The notes below the pieces were generated by a model, which had not been told where the DNA came from, made no database searches, and was given only the letters and a program-made list of their open reading frames with translations. A stretch of 49,847 nt of DNA from Shewanella decolorationis S12 (GTDB taxonomy: Bacteria; Pseudomonadota; Gammaproteobacteria; Enterobacterales; Shewanellaceae). A program made the position numbers and the translations under genes. Shown piece after piece: positions 17,047-25,939 of this stretch (positions are counted from its first letter, which is position 1; every line of letters starts with the position of its first letter). The DNA is taken from positions 1 through 49,847 of the forward strand of contig NZ_AXZL01000038.1 in NCBI RefSeq assembly GCF_000485795.1. Reading direction: 5' to 3'.

Positions 17047-18048
17047 ATGCCAAAGACCCTCCTTCAACGCGTTGCAGCATGTACATTGATTTTCTTGCCC
17101 TTGATAAGCCATAGCGCGCTAGGGCAAGACGCCTCCTTCAACGATTACCTCCTTAAGCTTAAGCAAGAGGCGAGTGCCCAAGGCATTAGCCAAGCGACGA
17201 TTAATACGGCTTTTCCGCAGATAAAACGCTTTAAAAAAGCCAATGTGGCCGCAGCGCCAAGCCAATCAAAAACCCTTGAAACCTATCTGCCTGAGGTAGT
17301 GCCAGAATGGAAGGTGGATACGGCGCGCGTGCTCTTTAACGAGCATGAAGTGCTATTAACCCATATTGCCGACAAGTATCAAGTGCAGCCGCGGTTTTTA
17401 GTGGCGCTCTGGGGCTTAGTGTCTAACTTTGGGGATGCGTCGGGGGATTATCCTGTGCTGTCTGTGATGGCGTCGTTAGCCTTTACTGGCGAAGATACGG
17501 CGCGTTACCAGCGGGAGTTTATGGCTGCGCTTTCCATCATGGATAAAGAGCATCTCAAGTTTGATGATCTTAAAAGTAATGACAAAGGTTTTATGGGGCA
17601 AACCCAATTGCTTCCGAGTGAATATTTAGCCTATGGCCAAGATGGCGACGGTGATGGTAAAAAAGACATTTGGCGCAATGTGGCCGATGCCTTTGCCTCT
17701 GCCGCGAATCTGCTAAAGCAGCAGGGCTGGAATGGTGAAGATACTTGGGGACGTCAGGTTCAAGCACCGGCGGATCTTAAGGCCGAGCTTATCGGACTCA
17801 ATCAATCCCTAACCTTAGCCAAGTGGCAACAGCTCGGTGTCAGGCGGTTCGATAATACGGATTTACCGAATCGTGAGGATATTCACGCTTCGCTTATTAT
17901 GCCCGACGGTGTTAAGGGCCGAAAATATCTGGTCTATGGCAATTACCGCGCCTTAATGCACTGGCAAGCGGTGAATTATTTAGGTGAGGGCGATTATTTT
18001 GGCATCTCTGTGGTGCATTTATCGGAGAGAATTAAAACTCCCCAGTAA
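17047..18048 (+). CDS. MltB-family lytic murein transglycosylase homologue lacking the catalytic Glu
   Basis: This 333-aa exported protein begins with a Sec signal peptide (about residues 1-26, hydrophobic [16 protein letters not shown]). Family landmarks are present: FLVALWG (118-123) and the [21 protein letters not shown] block (about 184-204). Family members normally read W-G-x-E-S/T-x-F/Y-G, where the Glu is the general acid/base. Here the sequence is WGLVSNFG, with V125 (GTG at 17419-17421) in its place. The gene may encode a non-catalytic murein-binding protein, or may be under relaxed selection; a GAG-to-GTG single change would explain it. Followed by a clear terminator. Confidence 0.88.
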   Translation: MPKTLLQRVAACTLIFLPLISHSALGQDASFNDYLLKLKQEASAQGISQATINTAFPQIKRFKKANVAAAPSQSKTLETYLPEVVPEWKVDTARVLFNEHEVLLTHIADKYQVQPRFLVALWGLVSNFGDASGDYPVLSVMASLAFTGEDTARYQREFMAALSIMDKEHLKFDDLKSNDKGFMGQTQLLPSEYLAYGQDGDGDGKKDIWRNVADAFASAANLLKQQGWNGEDTWGRQVQAPADLKAELIGLNQSLTLAKWQQLGVRRFDNTDLPNREDIHASLIMPDGVKGRKYLVYGNYRALMHWQAVNYLGEGDYFGISVVHLSERIKTPQ

Positions 18049-18063
18049 ATTGGTGTAAAATGG

Positions 18064-18084
18064 CCCGCATTAAGCGGGTTTTTT
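18064..18084 (+). terminator. Rho-independent terminator after the transglycosylase-like gene
   Basis: The stem CCCGC (18064-18068) / GCGGG (18074-18078) with a 5-nt loop is followed by six T. It starts 16 nt past the stop codon and lies upstream of the likely ycgN start. Confidence 0.85.
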
Positions 18085-18104
18085 ATATGAAGATAAGCGT
18101 AAAC

Positions 18105-18545
18105 ATGGCATTTTGGCAGAATAAAGCGTTAACCGAATTGACGTCGCAGGAGTGGGAGTCCCTCTGCGATGGTTGTGGTAAGTGTTGTTTAAACAAGTTG
18201 ATCGATGATGAAACCGAAGAGCTCTATTACACCAATGCGGCTTGCCTACTGCTCGATCATCAAACTGCCAGCTGCAAGCATTATAGTGACCGTTTTAGCC
18301 ATGTTCCCCAATGTACTGTGATCACACCGCAAAACGTCCATGAACTGACGTGGCTCCCCGATAGCTGCGCCTACCGCCGTTTAGCATCCGGTCGAGACTT
18401 ACCAAGCTGGCATCCTTTACTCACGGGCTCTAAAGAGGCCATGCACCTTGCGGGCATGTCGATTCAAGGCAAAGTGGTGGATGAGCGCAGGGTGAAAGAT
18501 ATTGAAGACCATATCGTGCTGTGGCCGCTTAAGGATCTGAATTAA
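18105..18545 (+). CDS. ycgN: YcgN family cysteine-cluster protein (UPF0260)
   Basis: This 146-aa protein matches E. coli YcgN along its length: [16 protein letters not shown] (four cysteines), [11 protein letters not shown], and [16 protein letters not shown]. The cysteine cluster suggests binding of zinc or an iron-sulfur centre, but the function is unknown. The start at 18105 (MAFWQNKAL) best fits the family; an ATG at 18087 would lie just past the terminator. Neither has a strong Shine-Dalgarno. It belongs to the E. coli-like ycgN/ycgL/min neighbourhood. Confidence 0.9.
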   Translation: MAFWQNKALTELTSQEWESLCDGCGKCCLNKLIDDETEELYYTNAACLLLDHQTASCKHYSDRFSHVPQCTVITPQNVHELTWLPDSCAYRRLASGRDLPSWHPLLTGSKEAMHLAGMSIQGKVVDERRVKDIEDHIVLWPLKDLN

Positions 18546-18604
18546 CGCCATTGCAGCAGCGTTTCTATTAACAGACGTTAATAAACAATCAGATGTGAAT
18601 AAAC

Positions 18605-18644
18605 AAAAAGGAGCAACTAACCATTGGGTTGATTGCTCCTTTTT
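18605..18644. terminator. Bidirectional terminator between ycgN and ppiB
   Basis: A 12-bp perfect stem AAAAAGGAGCAA (18605-18616) / TTGCTCCTTTTT (18633-18644) serves the convergent genes. The loop carries a small inner AACC/GGTT pairing. Confidence 0.9.
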
Positions 18645-18743
18645 CTATCTAGGCTTTAAAACCAAAGTTTTATCTATCAAGGAATGGCGGCGTTATTGCT
18701 GTATTAAGCAACGCCACACTATTCATCGATTAGATAGAGTGAC

Positions 18744-19241
18744 TTATTCAACAATAGTCACTTTTTCGATAATAATCGGCTCACGGGGCACGTCCTCATG
18801 GCCTGCAACACGGGTGGTTTTTACGCCTTCAATTTGTAGCACGACCTCGAGTCCCGCGGTGACTTTACCAAATACCGCATAACCCCAACCGTTGTTCGTG
18901 GTTGCCGTGTGGTCGAGGAACTCATTGTTGGCCGTATTGATAAAAAACTGCGCGGTTGCCGAGTGCGGTGCGTCGGTGCGGGCCATGGCAATTGTGCCAA
19001 ACACATTCGATAGGCCTTTATTGGCTTCGTTAACAATCGACTCGTGGGTGGGCTTTTCCTTCATTTTGGCGGTAAAACCACCGCCTTGGATCATAAAGCC
19101 TTTGATTACTCGATGGAAAATCGTGTGCTCATAAAAACCTTCCTGGCAGTAGCGGATAAAGTTTTTGGCAGTAACGGGTGCGCGCTCCATATCGAGTTCG
19201 ATACTGATATCACCTAGGTTGGTTGTAAAAATAATCGTCAT
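18744..19241 (-). CDS. ppiB: Peptidyl-prolyl cis-trans isomerase, cyclophilin B type
   Basis: This 165-aa cytosolic cyclophilin catalyses proline isomerisation during folding. The active-site block is clear: FHRVIKGFMIQGG (R, F, M, Q), with NAFGTI-like NVFGTIAMART and SATAQFFINT. The start at 19241 is chosen because MTIIFTTNLGDISIELD begins the domain; the frame runs 93 nt further upstream without a signal. There is no signal peptide, unlike PpiA. It lies 46 nt downstream of rhlE on the same strand. Confidence 0.93.
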   Translation of the reverse strand: MTIIFTTNLGDISIELDMERAPVTAKNFIRYCQEGFYEHTIFHRVIKGFMIQGGGFTAKMKEKPTHESIVNEANKGLSNVFGTIAMARTDAPHSATAQFFINTANNEFLDHTATTNNGWGYAVFGKVTAGLEVVLQIEGVKTTRVAGHEDVPREPIIIEKVTIVE

Positions 19242-19287
19242 ATTGGCTTCTGCTATTTTTGAGTTAATTCGTTGATAAGCCGTTAAT

Positions 19288-20763
19288 TCACTTAGTGCTT
19301 TTGTGCCAAGGATTTGCTTGGGGTTCGCTATCACCCTGCGACTTGATGCTGTTTTGCCATGGATTACCTTGCAATGGGTTCGCAGGGCGGCTATTTAAGC
19401 GAGCACTTGAGTGAGTATCTGAGCGAACGTCAGCCCCTGCCTTTTGGGCTTTAGGCGCAGGAGCCGCCTTGGCACTGCGATGCTTCTTGGCTTGTGTTGC
19501 CTCAAAGGTGCCTGGCTTGCCACTTGAATAGGGGCGGGGTTGAGCACTTGTATCGGTGAGTTTATGGGGCTTACGCTCTGTTGAAGATGCTGATTTAGGC
19601 ACAAAATCGAGTATAGAAATCGGCACGACTTTTTTCGGCTCAAAGCCTGCAATCTCCCTGCGCACGATAATATGACCTAAGCGGCGCTCTATGGCACATA
19701 GGTTTCTAAAATCATCCTTAGAGACAAAGGAAATTGCTTCCCCTTGATTACCCGCACGTCCCGTACGACCAATGCGGTGGATATAGTCGTCGGCTTCATC
19801 GGGTAAGTCGTAGTTAATCACCCGCGCTAAGGCATCGATATCAATGCCGCGTGAGGCCACGCCCGTGGCGACTAAAAAGGAAACTTTACCCGCTTTAAAA
19901 TCGATCAGCAGTTGCTCGCGCACCGCTTGGCTACGCCCACTGTGAAAAGCCTCTGCAACAATGCCACGCTTTTCTAACTGGCTAACTAATTTAGCGGCGC
20001 CGTGTTTGGTTTGGATAAAAATTAATGCCTGTGACCAGTTATTTTCTTGGATCAAATGACTTAACAGCGCCGACTTTTTATCTTTATCGACCGTGGTCAA
20101 CCATTGGTCAATATGAGTTGACGCCGCACTCTTACGGCTAATTTCAATTTCGATGGCGTCCGGAATCGCGGATTTCGCCAGCGCTTTCACCTGTTTCGAT
20201 AAGGTGGCTGAAAATAAGAGGTTTTGTCGCTGCTCGGGCAGCTTTTCGATGATGCTATTAATATCTTCGATAAAGCCCATATCGAGCATGCGGTCGGCTT
20301 CGTCGAGCACCAATACTGAGACTTCATCGAAACGAATGGCCCTTTGGGTATACATGTCGAGCAAACGCCCTGGTGTGGCCACCAGTAAATCGACGCCTTC
20401 AATCAGCCGTTTCTTTTGCGGCGCGGCGTCGACACCACCGTACATCGCCATGGCCGTTAAAGGTAAATACTTGGCGTATTGGTTGATATTTTCTTCGACC
20501 TGAAGTGCTAACTCACGCGTGGGGGTGAGTATGATGGCCCGCACTCGCTTAGGGCGGATCTTGGGCGCGTCAGCGAATCTGTGCAGCAGCGGCAGCACAA
20601 AACTGGCGGTTTTACCTGTGCCCGTTTGCGCCGCAGCAAGCACATTCTTGCCCGCTAAAATGCTGGGAATGGCTTTTGTCTGTATTGGCGTGGGGTTCGT
20701 GTAACCCAGTTCAGTCACCGCTTTGACAAGCGCGCTGTGTAATCCAAGTTGGGAGAATGGCAT
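19288..20763 (-). CDS. rhlE: DEAD-box ATP-dependent RNA helicase, RhlE type
   Basis: This 491-aa RNA helicase has a two-RecA core (about residues 20-380): Q-motif NPTPIQTKAI, Walker A AAQTGTGKT, DEAD box LDEADRMLDMGF, SAT (FSATLS), and HRIGRTGRAG. A long basic, Ala/Ser/Pro-rich C-terminal tail follows, ending with NPLQGNPW and NPWHKSTK repeats. Start MPFSQLGL at 20763 matches family N-termini; a TTG 12 nt upstream is the only alternative. RhlE-type helicases assist ribosome maturation and mRNA decay. The tail suggests low-complexity RNA contacts. Confidence 0.92.
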   Translation of the reverse strand: MPFSQLGLHSALVKAVTELGYTNPTPIQTKAIPSILAGKNVLAAAQTGTGKTASFVLPLLHRFADAPKIRPKRVRAIILTPTRELALQVEENINQYAKYLPLTAMAMYGGVDAAPQKKRLIEGVDLLVATPGRLLDMYTQRAIRFDEVSVLVLDEADRMLDMGFIEDINSIIEKLPEQRQNLLFSATLSKQVKALAKSAIPDAIEIEISRKSAASTHIDQWLTTVDKDKKSALLSHLIQENNWSQALIFIQTKHGAAKLVSQLEKRGIVAEAFHSGRSQAVREQLLIDFKAGKVSFLVATGVASRGIDIDALARVINYDLPDEADDYIHRIGRTGRAGNQGEAISFVSKDDFRNLCAIERRLGHIIVRREIAGFEPKKVVPISILDFVPKSASSTERKPHKLTDTSAQPRPYSSGKPGTFEATQAKKHRSAKAAPAPKAQKAGADVRSDTHSSARLNSRPANPLQGNPWQNSIKSQGDSEPQANPWHKSTK

Positions 20764-21074
20764 TGAGAGTCTCAACTAAATGATTTATTGGCAAACTGTT
20801 GGCCTGAGGCGAACAGCGAAGCAGGTCGCTATTATAGCAGTAGCGATAGTGAAATAGGGGATTATCTCACGCAGATTGATAGTTGGCGCTATCGGCATTC
20901 GAGCTTACAAATTTGTAACTGGGCATGTATTCACTCGTAACACTGCTGCAATTAGGCGGCTGATATGATTAACTTAAGTCCTTTTATTGGCGTCTGATAA
21001 GTTAGGTTTTTAGACGCTTACGGTCGCCTCGAGGCACTGGAATTAACGCATAAATATAAAAAGGACGAAAAAGA
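20764..21074. other. Divergent region between rhlE and the DUF885 gene
   Basis: No gene is visible in 311 nt. A 6-bp inverted repeat GCGTCT (20990-20995) / AGACGC (21012-21017) lies 57 nt before the DUF885 start. A ribosome binding site AAAGGA lies 10 nt before that start. I see no further structure. Confidence 0.45.
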
Positions 21075-22865
21075 ATGAAGAAAACCGCCATCTCTCTTGC
21101 GATCTTGTTATCGCTCACAGGCCTTGCGGGTTGCCAATCGCAATCAACTCAAGCGTCAGCCGATACCGCCAAATCAAGCGCGCTCAGTGCTGATGTGAAG
21201 ACCAGCGCCTTTGCACAATTTAGCCAGGCCTTTATCGATGATCTGTGGCAATTAGCGCCTACCTGGGCACTCTACAGTGGCAAACACGTTAATGATGGCT
21301 ATTTAGAAATCCCCAATGAAGCGAGCCGTGTTAAGACGCTCGCCTTTGTAAAAGCCCAGCAGGCAAAGCTGAAACAGTTTGAACTTAAGTCTCTGAGCTC
21401 TAACGAAACCATCGATTATCACTTAATTGATAACCTGCTAAACAGCATGGCGTGGGAAATTACCGACTTTAAATCTTGGCAATGGGATCCCTCGAGCTAT
21501 AACGTAGCTGGCGGCTTTGCACAAATCATCAATGAAAACTTTGCGCCACTGGATGACAGATTACGTTCCGTATTGGCCAGAATGGAAAATATCCCAGCTT
21601 ATTACGCCGCGGCGCGCAGCAATATCCAACAGCCAACCCTAGAACACACCGAATTGGCTGTGATGCAAAATCAAGGTGCGTTTTCGGTCTTCTCCGATGA
21701 TTTATTGAAGCAAGTGGCGGATTCGGGTCTGTCAGATGCGGAAAAATCGCTGTTTAAATCCCGTTTCGATACGGCAACCAAAGCGATTAATGAACATATT
21801 ACTTGGTTAAATACCCAGGTCAGCCAACTTAAAAAAGACGGCGCCCGCAGCTTTAGAATTGGTGAAGAATTATACGAGCAAAAGTTTGCCTTTGATATCC
21901 AAGCGGGCATGACAGCAAAACAGCTTTATCAAAAAGCCGTGGCGGATAAAGAAAGAGTGCAAGGTGAAATGGCAAAGATCACCGACAAGCTGTGGCCAAA
22001 ATATTTCACTACGCCAAAACCTGCCGACAATAAAATCGCGATTCGCCAATTGATTGATAAATTATCGACAGAGCACGTTAAGCGTGATGACTTTGTGAGC
22101 GAAGTGCGTAAACAAATTCCTGAGTTGATTGAATTTGTAAATCAAAAAGACTTAGTGACCTTAGATCCTAAAAAACCATTAGTCGTGCGTGAAACCCCTG
22201 AGTATATGCAGGGTTATGCGGGAGCTTCGATTAGTGCCCCTGGCCCCTATGATAAATTAGGTAATACCTATTATAACGTCACACCACTCGATGGTATGAG
22301 TGATGAATCCGCTGAGAGCTATTTACGCGAATATAACCACTGGATATTACAGATTTTAAATATCCATGAGGCAATTCCTGGGCACTACACCCAATTAGTT
22401 TATTCCAATGAGTCACCAAGCTTAGTGAAAAGCTTATTTGGCAATGGCGCTATGGTCGAAGGTTGGGCCGTGTATACCGAACGCATGATGCTTGAAGAAG
22501 GTTATGGTAATTTCGAACCTGAAATGTGGTTAATGTATTACAAGTGGAATTTACGTGTTATCTGTAACACCATCTTAGACTACAGTATTCATGTTAAAGG
22601 CATGACCGAAGAGCAAGCCATTAGTCTGATGATGGATGAGGCGTTCCAGCAACGTGCTGAGGCGGAAGGCAAATGGCGCCGTGCCACCCTAAGCCAAGTA
22701 CAACTGACCAGTTACTACTCTGGTTACCGCGAAATTTACGATTTCCGTGAAGAATATAAGCAACTTAAAGGCAAGGATTTTGACCTAAAAGCATTCCATG
22801 AGAAGTTCTTAAGTTATGGCAGTGCGCCAGTGAAATATATTCGTCAGTTAATGTTAGAAAAATAG
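21075..22865 (+). CDS. DUF885 family lipoprotein, putative metallopeptidase
   Basis: This 596-aa exported lipoprotein has a signal peptide with lipobox LAGC (C20) and a Ser/Ala-rich linker. The central hydrolase signature is HEAIPGHY (H431, E432, H437) followed by E462 in MVEGWAVYTERM, which resembles an HExxxGH-type zinc site. DUF885 proteins are poorly characterised; peptidase activity is inferred from the motif. A periplasm- or outer-membrane-facing location is expected, but the residue after the lipidated Cys (Gln) favours outer-membrane sorting. It is monocistronic, with a strong terminator 10 nt after the stop. Confidence 0.88.
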   Translation: MKKTAISLAILLSLTGLAGCQSQSTQASADTAKSSALSADVKTSAFAQFSQAFIDDLWQLAPTWALYSGKHVNDGYLEIPNEASRVKTLAFVKAQQAKLKQFELKSLSSNETIDYHLIDNLLNSMAWEITDFKSWQWDPSSYNVAGGFAQIINENFAPLDDRLRSVLARMENIPAYYAAARSNIQQPTLEHTELAVMQNQGAFSVFSDDLLKQVADSGLSDAEKSLFKSRFDTATKAINEHITWLNTQVSQLKKDGARSFRIGEELYEQKFAFDIQAGMTAKQLYQKAVADKERVQGEMAKITDKLWPKYFTTPKPADNKIAIRQLIDKLSTEHVKRDDFVSEVRKQIPELIEFVNQKDLVTLDPKKPLVVRETPEYMQGYAGASISAPGPYDKLGNTYYNVTPLDGMSDESAESYLREYNHWILQILNIHEAIPGHYTQLVYSNESPSLVKSLFGNGAMVEGWAVYTERMMLEEGYGNFEPEMWLMYYKWNLRVICNTILDYSIHVKGMTEEQAISLMMDEAFQQRAEAEGKWRRATLSQVQLTSYYSGYREIYDFREEYKQLKGKDFDLKAFHEKFLSYGSAPVKYIRQLMLEK

Positions 22866-22874
22866 CAATACTAT

Positions 22875-22909
22875 AAGCGTCTAGAGTGCAAAACGCGCTC
22901 TAGACGCTT
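22875..22909 (+). terminator. Rho-independent terminator after the DUF885 gene
   Basis: A 12-bp perfect stem, AAGCGTCTAGAG (22875-22886) / CTCTAGACGCTT (22898-22909), is followed by TTGTTATATTTT. Confidence 0.85.
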
Positions 22910-23039
22910 GTTATATTTTATGTCGCAAATTGCAAGGAGGATTTAGCAACAATCTATCAACACCAGCAAGAGCAAGCTATCAACTCAGAACAAAGAATAT
23001 ATTGATAATGAATAAACAAAATTGATTGCTATACGCGGA

Positions 23040-23360
23040 TTATTTCGTTGATTGCAGTTCTGCCATGATAGTTAATACATCTTCGTAAGAAATGTTAAAC
23101 TCTCGAGAAAGATTGATGATTTTTGTTTTATAGGTTTGGATATTTTCTTGTTGTGCAAGCTCGTGTTTCTTTTCTTCTACTAGCTCGTTAACGGTTTCTT
23201 GCAATATCAATAATCGACGCAAACTGTAGTCGAGGGATTTGATATATTTTCCCATTTGTTGTTTATTACGGGCTTGCTCAAGATCCGTTGAGGCTTTTTT
23301 TTCATATCCATATTCATCGAGTGCTGCGATAGCACTTTGCAAATCCAGATCTGTTGTCAT
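23040..23360 (-). CDS. Hypothetical coiled-coil protein, 106 aa
   Basis: I do not recognise a family. The sequence is soluble, helical and strongly charged: residues 15-75 form a likely coiled coil (KASTDLEQARNKQQ; LILQETVNELVEEKKHEL). It ends with a short FNISYEDVLTIM motif of the kind seen at the end of the oligomerisation domain in H-NS-like proteins. No DNA-binding tail is present, so a role as a truncated H-NS-type modulator is only a guess. It is a lone gene between the DUF885 lipoprotein and the rraA-like gene. The start codon follows a GTGAACACCAA leader with weak Shine-Dalgarno support. Confidence 0.6.
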   Translation of the reverse strand: MTTDLDLQSAIAALDEYGYEKKASTDLEQARNKQQMGKYIKSLDYSLRRLLILQETVNELVEEKKHELAQQENIQTYKTKIINLSREFNISYEDVLTIMAELQSTK

Positions 23361-23578
23361 TTGGTGTTCACTTTAATTACGAAAATTTGAGAAGCAGAAT
23401 AATGTATGGGTACACCTTGAGGTGTCACACTCGTTTAACTATCGCAGATTATAATGTTAAAGCCAATGCTGACCAAGTATTTAAGCATGAAAACTAAATA
23501 AAAAGATGGGTTTCGCATAACACTTGTCGGGGTCTACAATAATGAGTAGTCTAAACTTTTCACTTAGCGGAGATCCAA

Positions 23579-24073
23579 ATGCTTGATCTACTACCTGATT
23601 TGTTCGATCACTACCCCTCGAAATTGACGTTATTACCGCTCCAGTTTCGTCCCTATGGTGGTAAGCGTTTGTTTTGGGGGGAAGTTGTCACAGTAAAATG
23701 TTTTGAAGATAACTCCAAAGTGAAAGAAATATTGGCTCAACCGGGTCATGGAAAAGTGCTTGTAGTTGATGGCGGTGCTTCGCCACGTCGTGCATTATTG
23801 GGTGATTTAATCGCACAAAGTGCCCTAGATAATGGTTGGCAAGGCGTGATTGTCAATGGCTATGTTCGGGATGTGGCAAGACTGAGTACCTTCAATTTAG
23901 GGGTTTATGCACTTGGTGCTATGCCCATCAAGACTGAAAAGTTAAACCAAGGACAAATAAATGTTCCCATAGAGATAGGCGGTGTCACTGTTAAGCCTGG
24001 GATGATGATCTATGTCGATGAGAACGGTGTTGCTATCAGTGAGGAGTTATTAAATTTCGCCTTTTTAAATTAA
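23579..24073 (+). CDS. RraA family protein (RNase E regulator-like / HMG aldolase-like)
   Basis: This 164-aa protein has the RraA/aldolase fold: EVVTVKCFEDNSKVKE, GKVLVVDGGASPRRALLG, and GVIVNGYVRDVARL. E. coli RraA binds and inhibits RNase E. Homologues with a G-x20-R-D motif act as class II 4-hydroxy-4-methyl-2-oxoglutarate/oxaloacetate aldolases, and here the R-D pair is present in GYVRDV, whereas E. coli RraA has R-Q. This makes either role possible. It is not next to menA as in E. coli; it is 40 nt upstream of an AsmA-family gene, so it may be a paralogue. Confidence 0.85.
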   Translation: MLDLLPDLFDHYPSKLTLLPLQFRPYGGKRLFWGEVVTVKCFEDNSKVKEILAQPGHGKVLVVDGGASPRRALLGDLIAQSALDNGWQGVIVNGYVRDVARLSTFNLGVYALGAMPIKTEKLNQGQINVPIEIGGVTVKPGMMIYVDENGVAISEELLNFAFLN

Positions 24074-24113
24074 GTTTATAAAAATTCAAGATGTTATTGA
24101 TAAGGATGTTTCT

Positions 24114-25937
24114 ATGAAATTCATTAAGTGGTTTTTAGCCATTCTGGTGACCTTAATTGTCGCTGTCGCCTTATATCTTACTGTTTTCTTTGACCCTAAT
24201 GATTTTAAACCCGAAATTGTCAACGCAGTAAAAAAACAAACGGGTCGTGAACTCGTCATTGGTGAGGACTTATCATGGACATTTTTCCCAACTATAGGGA
24301 TCAATTTAGGGGGGATTTCTCTTTCAAACCCTGACGGATTTATGCCCAAAGCCATGCTAGAAGTGAATAAAGCCGTGGCAGAAGTCGAACTTATGCCACT
24401 CTTTAGCAAGCAAATTGAAATCGCACAGTTAAGCCTTGATGGTGCAAAAATCAATTTGGTCACCCGTAAAAATGGCAGTTCGAGCCTCGATGGCTTGACG
24501 GGCAAGAGCACAGAAAAGCCTGTTACCCCACCAGCCGAATCCAGCGCCAAAACACAATTAACGAGCATTGATGTCGGTGGCGTTTCTATCACCAATACTG
24601 AAATCAACTTGATTGATGAAGCTAAGGGACAAACTCAAACCTTAACCTTAAAGCAATTTACACTGGGGGCATTTTCCCTCGACAAATTTGCACCGATTGC
24701 TTACGAATTTGCGGCGATCTTGCCGGATATGACGATTAACAGTCAGGGTGAAGGGCAAATCAAGTTGAGCCAAGACTTTAATCAACTGATGGTTGAGAAA
24801 CTCAATATAGAGACTCAAGTAGAAGGCGATGGGATCCCCAATAAAAAACTGACCGCGAAGGTCAGTGTAAACAGTCAAATCGCATTAGATAAAAAACAGT
24901 TGTCGGCTGACATCAGTCAATTTACGGCGATGGATATCAATGCGGAAGGTAAGCTCGCAGTGAATTACGTTGGAAAAGTGCCACAAATTAGCGCGGATTT
25001 CCAACTGGGTGACATTGACCTCGATGCCTTGCTTCCAAAATCTGACACGGCAGAAAAGCAAACCGCTGCCACACCTTCACAAACTCAAGCGGTTGAGCCT
25101 GATCTTAGTGCTGTCAATGGCTTAGATGTAAAACTCAAATTAGCGGTGAAATCCATCAAGCTGGCGAATTTGTCCACGCAAAACTGGTTGATGGATTTAG
25201 GCATTAAGAATGGGATGGTTGACCTTAAGCAACTGACGGCGGATCTTTACCAAGGTAAATTGATCGTGAATGCACAGGTTGATGCTCGAACTAAAGTCGC
25301 AAGTTATCAATTTGATAAGCAAATATCAGGTGTTCAAATTCGTCCATTACTTAAGGATGCAGCCGAGCTGGATATTCTGGCGGGTACGGCTAATTTCAAC
25401 GTCAAGGGTAAAGGTAAGAGTTTAATACCAGAGCTGTTGAAGAAAAATCTGCTTGCAAATGGCCGTTTTGATATTACTGACGGTGCTCTTTACGGAGTTA
25501 ATATTCCACAGATGATCCGTAGCGCTCAGGCCAAGTTAAAAGGGGACATGTCTGCCGACACCAAAGAAGAGCGTAAAACCGACTTTTCGAGCTTGACGGG
25601 TAACTTCACTTTAGAGAATGGTGTGGCGACAAACCCTGATCTTGCCATGTCATCACCGCTATTACGTGTGGCGGGTAAGGGGAGTGCAAACCTGCTGACC
25701 GAAGCGCTCGATTATCGACTGACGACAAGTCTTGTAAATTCTCTCAAAGGGCAAGGCGGCAGTGAAAAAGATGCGTTGGCTGGGATTGATATTCCCCTTG
25801 CGATCACTGGTACCTTTCAAAAACCTGAATATGCGTTAGATACTCAAGCGCTGTTAAATAATCAGTTGAAGGAAGAGACTGATAAAGCTAAGGAAAAATT
25901 AAAAGATTCCTTGCTTAAAAAACTGGGTGGTTTTTAG
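24114..25937 (+). CDS. AsmA family protein
   Basis: This 607-aa protein has one N-terminal transmembrane anchor (FIKWFLAILVTLIVAVALYLTVFF) followed by the AsmA hallmark DPNDFKPEIVNAVKKQTGRELVI. The rest is a repetitive beta-rich periplasmic body (e.g. TSIDVGGVSITNTEINLID), ending in a charged helix. The AsmA family forms beta-groove bridges implicated in phospholipid transport and outer-membrane homeostasis. The length is close to E. coli AsmA (617). It sits between the rraA-like and BsuPI-like genes with 40 and 2 nt gaps, so it is very likely in an operon. Confidence 0.9.
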   Translation: MKFIKWFLAILVTLIVAVALYLTVFFDPNDFKPEIVNAVKKQTGRELVIGEDLSWTFFPTIGINLGGISLSNPDGFMPKAMLEVNKAVAEVELMPLFSKQIEIAQLSLDGAKINLVTRKNGSSSLDGLTGKSTEKPVTPPAESSAKTQLTSIDVGGVSITNTEINLIDEAKGQTQTLTLKQFTLGAFSLDKFAPIAYEFAAILPDMTINSQGEGQIKLSQDFNQLMVEKLNIETQVEGDGIPNKKLTAKVSVNSQIALDKKQLSADISQFTAMDINAEGKLAVNYVGKVPQISADFQLGDIDLDALLPKSDTAEKQTAATPSQTQAVEPDLSAVNGLDVKLKLAVKSIKLANLSTQNWLMDLGIKNGMVDLKQLTADLYQGKLIVNAQVDARTKVASYQFDKQISGVQIRPLLKDAAELDILAGTANFNVKGKGKSLIPELLKKNLLANGRFDITDGALYGVNIPQMIRSAQAKLKGDMSADTKEERKTDFSSLTGNFTLENGVATNPDLAMSSPLLRVAGKGSANLLTEALDYRLTTSLVNSLKGQGGSEKDALAGIDIPLAITGTFQKPEYALDTQALLNNQLKEETDKAKEKLKDSLLKKLGGF

Positions 25938-25939
25938 GA

